Below are positions 35,873-46,894 of a stretch of DNA of 64,000 nt, one piece after another. The stretch comes from Calvatia gigantea (taxonomy: Eukaryota > Basidiomycota > Agaricomycetes > Agaricales > Lycoperdaceae), in NCBI GenBank assembly GCA_025093985.1, contig JACAAK010000007.1:2108001-2172000 (forward strand). The letters are read 5' to 3'. The position numbers were made by a program, and so were the translations under genes. Each line of letters opens with the position of its first letter. Position 1 is the first letter of the stretch. The notes under the pieces were generated by a model, which saw only the letters and a program-made list of their open reading frames with translations, made no database searches and had not been told where the DNA came from.

Positions 35873-37033
35873 TCACTCGGAACCACGGTCATCTTCTGAA
35901 TCATAAATTTCATTCCTTGCTTCCTCCCGCTCCAAACACAATTTATACCACCCAGCACCAGAGAAATGGGCAGCACGACAAATAGCTGCATGTGCCTTCA
36001 GGTATCGTGGATCTGGAAGGGGCAAGTTCTTCAAGTCGCTGGAAAATTTGACAACCGACGGCAATCCCACCAGACAATTTGAGAGCCAACTGCATATCTT
36101 GTAGGTGTCCTCAGTACCCTGAATAGGATGAATGGGTGATTATCAAGACAGATGTAGATGTAGAGCTGGATAAGGGAGGCACTCACAGGAACAGCTTCAA
36201 ACCAGGTATGAAGGCCACCAAAAGGTGAACTATGGTGACCATCTACGGTCAGGATGTTTGTCGAACCATGATTTGTGGCGGCAGGTTCATTTGATGAGAG
36301 GGAGCAGAACCCGAGAATAAAATCCCAACCACTGTCCGAGGCAATACCTTGAGCGGGCAATGGCGGAATAATGTGACAAGCATTGGTTTTATCCCCAGTG
36401 TAGACTGATTGACCAATAAGCTGTTCTTGTTCATGAATTCAGAGTACCTCGTAGAGGTGATTCAGGTCATAGGTTTGGGTGAGCATGCACCGATATCCAT
36501 CACGACTAAGTGCCTTGGTAGGAAGATGTGAGCTTGCGTCGGTAGGCAACATTTCAGCTCACTGCGGCCTTTCTTCGACAGGACTAGAGAAGAAAGCATT
36601 AAGCTCTTCTATGGTTATTTCTTCAAATTCTGGAGGTGTGAAACACTTGTGTTTGACTAATCCCCAACCTAAATCAAAATCAACACAGCCCGTCAAGGCC
36701 ACTTGACTCACAGATAGACAGGACTTTATGAACGAAGAGTTCAGCCAGTTGCCGGAGCCGTTCCGGATTGCCACCACAGCGGAGTATCTCCCGTGAAATG
36801 TAATGGCGGCCTTCAGGAGTTGGTGCCTCGATTACAAAGTAGCCCAATGCGCGAGCGTATACGGCATCCTTCTCCAAGCCACTGGCATCTGGGGGTTGAA
36901 TCTGGAGGCACTGGGCATAGGCGTCATGCCATTCCTTTGGTTCCGGAGCATTGTAGAGGTCCGAGGGGAGAGGCTTGACACACGCGGGTGCTTGAACTTT
37001 TGGGACCGTCACCTGTATCATGTTGGTTGACAT
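35873..37033 (-). CDS. Fungal HNH_2-domain protein
   Basis: Exon 1 (37033-36712) encodes MSTNMIQVTVPKVQAP through REILRCGGNPERLRQLAELF. It splices at GTGAGT..TTTAG to exon 2 (from 36668, WGLVKHKCFTPPEFEEITIE). The third exon reads ALSRDGYRCMLTQTYDLNHL, the first part of an HNH nuclease site (RDGYRC). This is followed by NACHIIPPLPAQ, with the conserved His before IIP, then GLHTWFEAVP and finally LPLPDPRYLKAHAAICRAAH. The set is typical of the lineage-expanded HNH_2 (PF13391-like) proteins of basidiomycetes, whose function is unknown. The join at 36445-36420 needs an unusually short 27-nt intron, so the gene may be slightly decayed. Nuclease activity is not proven by sequence, because metal-binding residues beyond the first His are uncertain. 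Confidence 0.62.
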
Positions 37034-37221
37034 TTAAATGCAAATTTGGAGCTCATTTGGATTACGGATCGCGATCCCTTTTGCACACTGGGCGACCTGC
37101 GTGGGTTAGGTGACACATTCACGATTACATAGTCGTGGGACGTAGGCGGCAAAGGACAACACATTGTGCATCATCCTTGGTATAACGTTCAATAGAAAAA
37201 TGATACTGTGTTGGCAACAAA

Positions 37222-39043
37222 TCAAAGCCCAATGACCTCAACCATATCTCCGTCCTCTAGATCAGCCGTTCCAATTTCGGCGTTATTATCCATCCTATCA
37301 CCGTCAACGGAGATCCTAGGATCGGGCAGTGCTTGTGCCGGGGCCTGGGCTTTGCCTCTCCCCCTTCCACCTCTCCCTCTGCCCCTTCCACGTCCTCGGG
37401 TTACCTGTGGGGGTGTTACTTTGTCCACAGTACCTTCATTGAAGAGATGGGGGTATTCATTAGTTAACCCAGCTTTTTTGATGTATGCTCTGACAATGGC
37501 ACCACATGTAGTCTTGGGTCGTACAATCAATGTGATATCTTTGGGGACTTTGTTGGATCGTAAAACGAGTTTGAATTTTTCTGGTCCGGATTCAGATTCG
37601 GCATCAGATTCTTGGGAGGTTTTCGGGTTCGGTGGAGATGCGTTGATGCTAGGAGAGCGCCTAACTCCGTGGTCAGAATTGGTGCTGTCGCTTTCCTCTT
37701 CGTCTCCTTCGTCATCGCTGTGGTCGGAAGCAATATTGATCACACCGCCTTTATCAACACCGGTGTCATAGATTGATTTTGCTTTGACCGGACTTTGGGT
37801 TTGGTGCACTTCGCGGGCTTGTTGGAGGAGATGATTGTAGGTTCTTTCATGGCAACCAACTGGAAAGAGGCGTAAATTATTTGAAGGTAAGAATATGGTG
37901 TAAGCCAACTTGCCAAGTTCCACTTCTCCCCATAGTCCAAGAGCGTCTGGTCTCGTTGAAGAATAGATGCGTTTGTTTTTGTAACTAAGTATGAGGGCGT
38001 TGACAAGAATCTGGGCGTCGTCTGCTACGGCATCAAAGAGCTCCGTGAATGACTCATCCTATCATCCATCAGTTAGACATCCGTTGCGCGAAAGAGAACG
38101 AGCGCTTGCCCTGGGCATCGCGTATGACCATGTAGGCTCCGGTTCCCCAGGGTTTAGCGGATGCTTTTGCCATTTTACTCGAATGGTCAGTCTCTCACCG
38201 GTGCCTGGAGCAGACTGGTTACTAGACGATTGCGTTATAACAGCCTTTGCAATTCGTTCGAGCTCGGGATCCAGTATAATCGTGTCCGTTGAGTCCTCAA
38301 AGTCATCAATGGCTGTGGGCGACGGTGCACGGGGGATCTCTAGAGCTTGCCTGGTACAGGACATCATTTAAAGAACTCTGTCGTAAGCATTCATGGACAC
38401 GTACCTGATGACGTTCCGAGCGTTTGCGAGAATAGCAGCCGGCACTTCTGGTGGGGGGGTAATGGAGCGAGATCTGGAGCGATCTTTCTGTCTTTTGCGC
38501 TTGTTGGGTGAGGAGGGAACCTTTTTGCCTTTGCCAGGCGTGGTGGGCTGGATCTCAATATCAGAGTCAGAATCATCTGAAACTTCTATTGACAGCAGAC
38601 TAGAAAAGTCGGTTGAAGCTCAGAAGAAGTATACGAGCCATATGGGCGCACCGGATGGCGTTCTCGTTATTCTGCCATTTAGGAGTATCCTGCCTCTTTA
38701 CTCGCTTCCGGAGAGGTGTTGAAGGTTCTGCGTCGCTTTCAGAATCCGAAGTCACACGAGCAGCAACTGGAACACCACAGCTTAAGTAACAAGCAGGTTT
38801 GAAGAGGAAGGGAGGTAGACCTTGGTTAATCTCATCAAGCTTCTTCCATGTCTCTTTCGTCCGCCCACGATTAATGACAAAGAGGTCATCGCTATCATTA
38901 ATCACGATCTCTCCTAAAGGTAAGCTGCCCGCGGCGTTGGTTGAAGAGCTAGAAGCGTTCCCATGGGGTGGTGGTTGGGCATTAACAGGGCGCGGCCGGG
39001 GTCGGGGTTTTGGTTGGGGACGCGACGGTGCGGTATCGGACAT
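37222..39043 (-). CDS. Rad60/Esc2/NIP45-like protein with SUMO-like domain
   Basis: The start at 39043 gives MSDTAPSRPQPKPRP. An acidic, Ser-rich region follows with EIVINDSDDLFVI, SDDSDSDIEIQPTTPG and DSTDTIILDPELERIA, the kind of acidic hydrophobic stretch used to bind SUMO. The middle holds ERLTIRVKWQKHP (a first ubiquitin-like strand), LWGEVELGKL and many Asp/Glu/Ser. The C-terminal part is ubiquitin-like, with KFKLVLRSNKVPKDITLIV, AIVRAYIKKAGL and, after an RGRGRGRGRGG insert, PRISVDGDRMD and DLEDGDMVEVIGL. This matches the Rad60-SLD family, which acts with SUMO machinery in genome stability. The RG-rich insert inside the ubiquitin fold is unusual. It shares an 85-bp promoter with the divergent GCFC gene. 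Intron ends are approximate. Confidence 0.72.
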
Positions 39044-39128
39044 GGCAATTAACGAGGTTGAACTCCGTGGGAAAATCACGGTTCTGGAAACGTCATGCAG
39101 AAATCACGTGGATAAAATCTTGACCAGA
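39044..39128. promoter_or_regulatory. Compact divergent promoter
   Basis: Only 85 bp separate the ATG of the Rad60-like gene (minus, 39043) from the ATG of the GCFC-like gene (plus, 39129). The two must share core promoter sequence or have overlapping leaders. The stretch contains CACGTG-like sequence (ATCACGTGGATA at about 39103-39114). No TATA box was seen. Confidence 0.6.
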
Positions 39129-42004
39129 ATGACTTCCACTCCGCCGGTCATCTTCAAGAGGTCAAAGCCTAAACCCACGCAACGCCAGCGCGAAACCTCA
39201 CCCGATGACACGAGACAGGAGACAGACCCCGAGGAGAAGCAGAGAGATGTTGAATATGAAGAGAGTTCGAGTGTATCAGTTGCCAAATTGAAGGCCAAGG
39301 TGAAGAAGAACAGGGCAAAGTCGAAATTGAGTTTCGGAGGGAACGACGAGGTGAGTGGCTGAATAAAATGGAGTTTTCATTCTATTCACTTGTTTGGAAG
39401 GAAGGAGACGGAGAAGTCTTTCAGGTCAAGAAATCTAGTCTAAGTCGGAAATTGGCACTTGGGAAGCATGCATCGTGAGCCATACCCATTTCTACCGGTT
39501 GAAAAAAACTGATAAAATACTGGGCTTCAGAAATCTCCCCATAAATTTGGATCAAGCAACAATTGCCCCAAGCACGGGTCCAAGATATGACCAAGCATAT
39601 CTCAACGAACTTAAAGCAAACACGCCTTCAGCACGCCCATCTATGACCGCGGACCCGACCCCCACACCTCATGATCAAGACCTTGTCATTGAAGGCATAG
39701 ATGTCGAAATGGGTAGGTATACTTATCCTGTGTTCGGTATTTTTATAATTCTGATGCACCGATTATCTATCAGAAACCACAACAGCCATACCGTCCGGGT
39801 CGTCAATCAAAGCCGCGAAAGAACGGCGAGAACGTCTCAAAAAAACCGGAGTGTCGACGGATGAAGACTATATTTCTTTAAGCGTAACAAGACGCGAAGA
39901 TATTGATCAGGGTCCTCACCCTGAGTCCCGTCTGGTGAGAGAAGAAGATGAACTTGGGGAGGGTGATGACGGTAAGCCTTCATCTTAACCGTGCTGATTT
40001 GGTTTTCTAAGAGAGGTGATGCAGAATTTGCGGAGTATACCAGTGCGCAGGAGCGCATAGCGCTCGGTAAGAAAGCACGGAAGAAAGCAACCGCAGAACG
40101 TCGCGAAGCCATGAAGGAATTGATTGCGGATGCGTAAGTAACACCGGGATCAGGTGTAGCCCAGTATACTGATCGTTATTCTAGAGAGGAAGAGGATGAG
40201 GAGACGCTAGAGTGGGAACAAGAACAGCTTAGAAGAGGGGGGCATCGAACACCGGAACCAGCGCCTACAAAAGTCAAACAGGTTTATAAACCAGCTCAGA
40301 GTACGTTTTGAGCGCCTTATCAGTTCCATATGAGTCCTGACAGACTGCTCAGTTCCCCCCGATACTGCGGTACCTAGTCTCTCCCCCGCCCTGGCCCGAC
40401 TCTCCGAGCGGCTAAACCAAGTCACGACATCTCATGCAAATAATACCGTAGCGCTAAAAAGTATAGCTCAAGAGCACGAACAAGTAGACATAAGAGAGAA
40501 AGAGATGCGTGAAATGGTTGGCAAAGCAGAAGAGAAACGAGCTTGGTTTAGCAGCTTTCACGAATGGGTGGAGGGCGTCGCGGGGTTCCTTGACGAGAAG
40601 GCAAGCCCAGCCCCCCTATCCTTAATCGCATTTTTTACCTGATCCCCAGTATCCAATGCTCGAGAAGCTTGAGGAAGAGCATATATCCCTTCTGCGGGAG
40701 CGTTACGACGTTAGAAGGCAAAGACGGCAGTCCGAAGACGACGACGACTTATCATGGTTTCTTGGCGCATTGCCGGAACCTCCGAACCCGGATCCGGAAG
40801 AAATCGACGAACTGGGTCGGAGTGTACCCAGACCTTCCTACGCGACTATCAGACGCGAACGCCGTATGGCACGCCTGGAACGCCGACGGGCCCGCTCAGA
40901 AAAGCCAAATGTGGAGGAAGACGAGGAAGGTTATTCAACAGACTCATCATTAGCTCCATCAGACCGAGAAGCTTATTCTCTGGCTATGGAGTCCCTTATC
41001 TTCCGAAAGAAAGAGGTTCTAGCCGATGTCAAGGCCGAAGAGTTCCGTGATCCGGGAAAGGGAAGATGGAGCACATGGAGGGAAAGGTATGCGGATAGTT
41101 ATATCAACGCCTGGGGTGGCTTGGGTGTTATCAGCGTTTGGGAGTTCTGGGTAAGATTGGAGATTGTAGGATGGGATTGCATTGAGGTAGGCTAATTCCA
41201 TCCGTTGCCACGCTAACAAAAAACAAAATTAATGATTGAACTAAAGGACAACCGGAGCCTGGACACTTTCAAGTGGTACCAAGATTTATACGAGTACTCG
41301 CGGCCGAAAAATCCGGATGGAGACGAGGAACTGGGTCCAGATGGGGATCTGGTTGCTTCAATGGTTTCTACGGCCATCGTACCAAGGATATGCAAGATCC
41401 TCGAAGGTGGTGGGTTGGATGTTTACTCGGAGCGGCATATCCGGCGGATAATCGACCTGTTTGAGGAAATTGAAGCAAGCATTGAGGGTGACGTTGTCAA
41501 GCTCCAGGTGTGTATGGTCGCCCACCACTCTAGGGGTAATTGACTGACGAACTACAAAAGAATTTAAGGAGGTCGATTATTTCAGTGTTCCAAGACGCTA
41601 TAAAAGATACAGAGGAACTTCTCAGAAAGTACGCTACCGCTGTGAAGGGCCCTGCAGCTTTCAACCCAGAGGCCATCCCGGCTCGTCGTAGATTTTTGAC
41701 CAGACGCATTAAACTATTGAAGAATTTACTGCGATGGAGGAAGCTTACCGGGGAACAGCAAGGGGTTGGCCTGCTTATCGCCCGATTGACCGATGATTGC
41801 GTGTTGGGTATCGCGGAAAATGGTTGGGATGTTGGCGGCGAGGAAGTCGTGAAGACCGTAAGTGCATTTGCCCTTCAGATTCGAAAGATGTTGTTTACCG
41901 GCCGCGTAGGCCGCCAATGTTCTACCGAGCGACCTGGTCACAGCTCAATTACGGCAGAGGTTGAATCTTCCTTGACTTTTTTTTGTTGCTTCCACTCCCA
42001 ATAA
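39129..42004 (+). CDS. GCFC/PAXBP1-family pre-mRNA splicing factor
   Basis: The start MTSTPPVIFKRSKPKP leads into a basic, charged N-terminus (VAKLKAKVKKNRAKSK, KSSLSRKLALGKHAS). Next come ERRERLKKTGVSTDEDYISL and EFAEYTSAQERIALGKKARK, then a long coiled coil with REKEMREMVGKAEEKRAWF. The GCFC domain follows, with REAYSLAMESLIFRKKEVL, WSTWRERYADSYINAWGGLG, VWEFWVRLEIVGWDCIE, then TFKWYQDLYEYS and VPRICKILEGGGLDVYSERH. Human GCFC2/PAXBP1 and relatives take part in lariat-intron release and spliceosome disassembly. Well-supported introns include 41187-41246, and several others of about 50 nt are visible (39720-39770, 39970-40020, 40300-40350). The C-terminus after GGEEVVKT (about 41860) is unresolved: three frames are possible, and the end at 42004 is the open frame only. 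Confidence 0.75.
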
Positions 42005-43519
42005 TAGATGACGTCGTTCGTCACAACAACTTCATGCAATAAGGTTGGTTCCCGGTTTCGCTCCCTTATCTTGTCATTACTGACCTAAGACCAATAGAAA
42101 GATAAATGGGTATCTGAGCCGCAGGCAACATTTATCCGTGTGCGATTGATCCAAGGTTGATCATATTGAAGACGAAGGCACTGATCTCACGATCGCCTTC
42201 ACGCTCTCGTCTTAACGTGCACATCGGAAAATTAAGTCGAAGCCTTAAATGACTAACATGGCAGCTCTGGTTAGCCAAACCCAAAGCCATGTCGGTTCGT
42301 TCCGCTGTCCGACATTTTCGTTCTTCGTCAATTTCATTGCAGATTGAATTTGACGGCAAATACATAAAAGGCGATTATCCAAAAACTGAAACTGCTGGAC
42401 TTCTAAGGGCTATTCATATACACCGGCTTCCTTGGTTACCGGTGATTGACATCAAATCAAGCTATCGATGATTGTGCAGCGCGTGAAGAGAAGAGTAACA
42501 AAACTGATGAGTCCCGCATGTTCCCGTGTCCAAGTCTTTTTTAATTTACTCCAGAAACCAATCATTGTTTGAAATCCGCCGCTCAAAAATGGTGGTAGCA
42601 ATTGTTCACTCGTACGAATTGTGACAATCATCTTCACAGGTGATAATTTTGAAGAAGCCTCACCTTGAGAGAGGCAACTCGTGGAATTGGTTCGTTAATC
42701 AGACTGTCAACTGTCTCAGTTAAAGCTCAAGCGCTCAAGAAGCACGTGTCACCTGACGCCTAAATAACCCACGACACGAGTGACAACTCCACACTCTGTC
42801 CGCGGCAAGGATTCTAAGAAGGCGAGTTTCGTACGTCCTATTCTCCAAATGACGCTGAGTTGATAGTTATACTCCCTTGGCTTCGGAACACGATTTCTCC
42901 TTCGCCCGCGCCCAAAAACCTCCCTGACCTCGTCCGTTGAAACACTTTGCAACCCCGCGCAAGTCTGCTTTAGTATACTTGGCGCTCGTCTAACCGAAAG
43001 AGTGCGGGAGAAAATTACTTCGCCTACGAGATCCGCAGTCGATTGGAACCCCAAGTGCCGTCCCATCACGACGCACGCACCTCTCCACAGAAGCGCACCC
43101 TTGCATTGAGTACCCAAGCTATTTTTAAATTATTATATCCATTTGCCTATATCTAATCCCTCTAGGGTCACCAAACAAACCGCCTTCCGGCCTGCGTGTT
43201 TATATGTGAAGGGTAAAAAGCTACCCATGTGCCTTTTCAACTGCGCCCAAGGCCCGAGTACCATGTAAATCTAGATTCCTTACACGGTGACACATGCGGT
43301 GAGACTTTTCCCCTGTAAACAGGAGTTGGGAGCCGCTATATGTCGCCCGGTTGTCCGACTTACCCCACAACTCTGTTTTATATCTGTTAGCTCCTTGGGT
43401 CCACAGCGCAAGAGGCCTCTGCTCCCACATTACGGCGGTCCCCCTTCCGAACTTGAGTTCAACATCTACCACATACCCCTCCGTCCTCCGCGCCTCCCAA
43501 GACGCACACCTTTGATAGA
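42005..43519. other. Intergenic, no supported gene
   Basis: These 1.5 kb lie before the aquaglyceroporin. A 122-codon reverse frame at 43117-42749 has no recognisable domain and unusual composition for a protein. No RNA gene or repeat was seen. Confidence 0.45.
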
Positions 43520-44909
43520 ATGCCTGTCCAATCTATAGACAAAGCAAGCACTGACGGTGCAAGCATCATTGTCAACTCGAACGAATCGGACAAAAATTAC
43601 ACTCACCATCGCGAACAACATCCTCAAGAGCAGGCAGATTACGACGATGACGATCGTTTGACACAGTTCCCCAATCGGTGGTCAAAGTACCGGTGAGCAC
43701 CTCTGATTCCTACTCTCCAAGGTTTCGTCATCCGGATTGCGACTACTTTGCCACTCATAGTTCGTCTTCCTTTGTACAGATACATGATGCGGGAACCATT
43801 TGCCGAGTTCATAGGTGTCGCAATATTGATTGTTTTCGGAGTTGGCGTCAATTGTCAAGTTGTCCTATCGTTGAATCCTGGGGTTGCTGCTTTTCCCCAT
43901 GGCGTGAGGCTCTCCATCAGTCCCACCGGAAACATTGATTTTAAATAAACGATTAGGACTGGACATCACTCTCCTTCGGTTGGGCTGTCGGTGTCGCGGT
44001 AGCTGTGTGGGTCGTTGGTGGTGTTTCTGGTGGACATATCAACCCCGCTGTAGGTCTACCCCCCTTTTGCTCTCAAACAATATGGGGGCTAATGGCAATT
44101 TTAGGTTACACTGGCTTTGGCAACATTCCGAGGCTTCCCGTGGAAGAAGGTCCCTGTATGTACAACTCCTTCACTTAAACGCTTACCATCGGCTCAAACT
44201 TTCTTGAGATTTACATGTTTGCCCAATTACTGGGAGCCATCGTCGGTTCCGCCATTGTCTACGCCAATTATTTCCATGCTATCGACATCGTTGAGGGTGG
44301 AAGGCACATTCGTACGCTCAAGACTGCAGGCGTATTTTCCACATTTGCTGTAAGCTTCTTCAACACTCCATCATGGCCGGTGTCCTTATGCCTCGTTTGT
44401 GTTTTTTTTTTTGGTGCCAATAGTCTGACTACATGTCCAATGTCTCTGCATTTTTTGAGGAATTCCTCGCTTCCGCTGTGCTCATGATCGGAGTTTTGGC
44501 ACTGGGAGACTCTTCGAACTTACCAGCTCCGCCTGGGTTGCAACCTTTGGTCTTGTTCATATTGATATTGGGTATTGGCACCTCAATCGGAATGCAAACC
44601 GGTGCGTTCGCCGGCCCCAGGAAAGGCATTTATAAGATGGGCTAATACTGTTTCAGGCTATGCGATTAATCCAGCTCGAGACCTAGGGCCTCGAATGATG
44701 ACCGCGATGGTCGGCTATGGGTCCCAGGTATTCACCTTCAGGAAGTAAGCCGCTCTCTGCTCTCCAAGAGCTCTCTAGCTAAATTACAACCAAGCCATTA
44801 CTGGATATGGTGCCCCATCATGGCCCCATTCTTAGGCTGCCTCTCCGGCGCGGCCCTGTACGACATCTTCATATTCACAGGCAAGGAAAGCATCGTGAAC
44901 AAACCGTGA
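43520..44909 (+). CDS. Aquaglyceroporin (MIP family)
   Basis: This is a polytopic channel for water, glycerol or other small solutes. After a hydrophilic N-terminus, intron 43693-43779 joins to [20 protein letters not shown] (helix 1). The next exon ends [10 protein letters not shown], and the following one begins [20 protein letters not shown]. The first pore motif GGHINPA is split from VTLA by intron 44050-44104. Helices with [18 protein letters not shown] and [18 protein letters not shown] follow, then the second motif [12 protein letters not shown] (near 44668). The Asp after the second NPA is the residue typical of glycerol-permeable members. The stop at 44907-44909 was taken after SIVNKP; a GTGAG there could instead be a donor. 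The substrate is inferred only from the NPARD motif. Confidence 0.88.
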
Positions 44910-45817
44910 GTCTTCTTCTGATTCTTAGCCCTTGTGCAAGTTGTTGAGGAAGTTGTCAAATCCGTTGGAATAGAAATAAAGCGACACGGCGGAGAGGACT
45001 GCACGCATCGCGTGAACAGAGGCCCCAGATACCGGCGGGTCTTGGTGCCGATGACACCGCATAACTCCTTGAGTGAGGCTGGGTGAAGAAAGATGTGGGA
45101 TGCCACGCATAAGCATTCAGCCGGACTCTGCACTGTCTCATGGCTTTCTTGTGTCCTATCCTAAACCGTGTAAATGTAAAACACTTCTTTGGACTAGCCT
45201 GCACGAAAATGGAAGGTCCTGAGGAGGTCCTGAGAATCTAGAAAGCCCGCCAGTGAAGTGCAAGAAGGCCTACAGGCAGCTAGTCGGAGACAGCAAGTCA
45301 GGATTTTTATTATTCCAGGTAGGGGGGTTTCCAAGGAATACATCAAAAGCAGTGGGCTGCTTGTCTTTGATTGGAGGTATGTTTTGGCTGTTCCAACAAC
45401 CGAAGATACTTTATAGCCAGGTAGAAGGTGACATCGCCAATTCATGAGACCCGCCAAAATGCTGACGATGCTCAATGGGAGGGTAGAGTCAACTGAAGTT
45501 GGCGGCGAAGCCGATTGTATGGTAGCATATACACTTGTCCTACATACGAAGATTGCATTCTCTGTGCCGCTCTGATCGGACGGCATTCCACTAAGAGGTT
45601 ACGAAAATATGGATTGTCTGATGCCATGGAGTGACAAATCTCGACCTGCCGACCAAACGACGTCCTCTTTGGCAAGATCGCCGCGAGTCCGCGTCACCCA
45701 GCTGGCACCTGTGCAAGAATACATATATTCGGAAATGATGTCGCTGTTAGCACGATATAAGTAACAAGCCATCTCCCTACAACACACCTGTGCAACAAGT
45801 CTATACTACTGAGAGGG
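44910..45817. other. Intergenic, no supported gene
   Basis: These 0.9 kb lie between the aquaglyceroporin and SDR genes. Reverse frames here up to 130 codons lack domains. Nothing further was identified. Confidence 0.45.
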
Positions 45818-46798
45818 ATGACCACAGGAAAGAAAACTATTCTCGTCACAGGTGCGGTTCCGCACTTTTTTCGCTTCTACATCAGGGTCGCTTGCCGATC
45901 ACATAACCGGATGTTTGCTGAAATCTACACCAGGCGGAAATACTGGCCTCGGGTTCGAATTATCCCGACTTATCGCGGAGAAAGGACACAAAGTCTGGAT
46001 AGGGGCGAGGAATCCAGTTGCAGGAGAAGAAGCTGTGTGAGTTGACCGCCTGCAACTGTTACTTATCCTGTAGCTCATCGGTGGAGTTCCAGGGCCAAGC
46101 TGCCAGGGCTGGATGTAAAGTCCGTCAGGTTGGATGTCACAGATTTGGCGACTATTACTGCTGCTCAAGGCATTATCAAGAAGGAGGACGGGAAGTTGGA
46201 CGTATTGGTCAACAATGCTGGTAAGTAGATAATGCCGATTAATTTTACCGTACCATTAAATATCTGAGTCGTAGGCATTAGTTGCATGGGCCAAGACCAA
46301 AATGCGCTGACCGCCGATCTGCAGACTATTCGAGAATGCTTCGAGACAAACTTCTTCGGCCTGATTCAGACCACGCAAGCATTCATTCCACTTGTGAAAG
46401 CTGCGGCTGCGGTCGCGGGGTATGCAGTGATTTTGGATGTCACCACTGACATGGCCTCCAATGCATATCAAGCGCGACCAGATAGCAGTTTACACACCGT
46501 GGCCTATAATACAAGCAAGGCCGCAGCCAACTCGTACACAATAGCGCTTGGGCATGAGTTAAGACAATCTAATGTCAAAGTCAACGCGGTTACACCAGGT
46601 TTTACTTCAACCAAATTGAACTTTTTTGGCAAGGGGGGCAAGGACGTAACAAGTGGTGCACAGGTTTTGTTGCCGTGGGCATTGCTTGACAAAGATGGGC
46701 CGACAGGTGAGTCGAGTTGGATGGATGGGAGATCATCGCATACTAACAGGAACACAGGGTTATTTATTAACGAGCATGGGAAGGAGATGCTGTGGTAA
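45818..46798 (+). CDS. Short-chain dehydrogenase/reductase (SDR)
   Basis: This is a classical Rossmann-fold NAD(P)-dependent oxidoreductase. Exon 1 ends TILVTG and joins across 45852-45933 to NTGLGFELSRLIAEKGHKVW, giving the TGxxxGLG cofactor motif. Then come GLDVKSVRLDVTDLA, LDVLVNNAG (NNAG motif, split by intron 46221-46274), ETNFFGLIQTTQAFIPLV and the active-site AYNTSKAA with Tyr and Lys of YxxxK. KVNAVTPGFTSTKLN follows, and after intron 46707-46757 the C-terminus is LFINEHGKEMLW. The usual catalytic Ser region reads VILDVTTDMAS, which is somewhat atypical. The second exon-exon junction (46036/46074) does not keep the frame as read: RAKLPGLDV lies one base off, so a splice site or a base there is doubtful. 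The substrate is unknown. Confidence 0.82.
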
Positions 46799-46894
46799 AT
46801 AAATAGGCTGAACAAATATAAACATGAACTTGAATTGTTTGGTTCGCTTAACCACGCTTGTACCCTGTGTCCTCAAACCTCTTCCCCGTTCCAC

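Noticed and set aside
42749..43117. 122-codon reverse frame before the aquaglyceroporin
   Set aside because: There is no domain, composition is atypical and there is no splice partner.
45951..45961. GGTTCGAATTA resembling a tRNA box B
   Set aside because: It lies inside an SDR coding exon, and no box A or cloverleaf is found before it.
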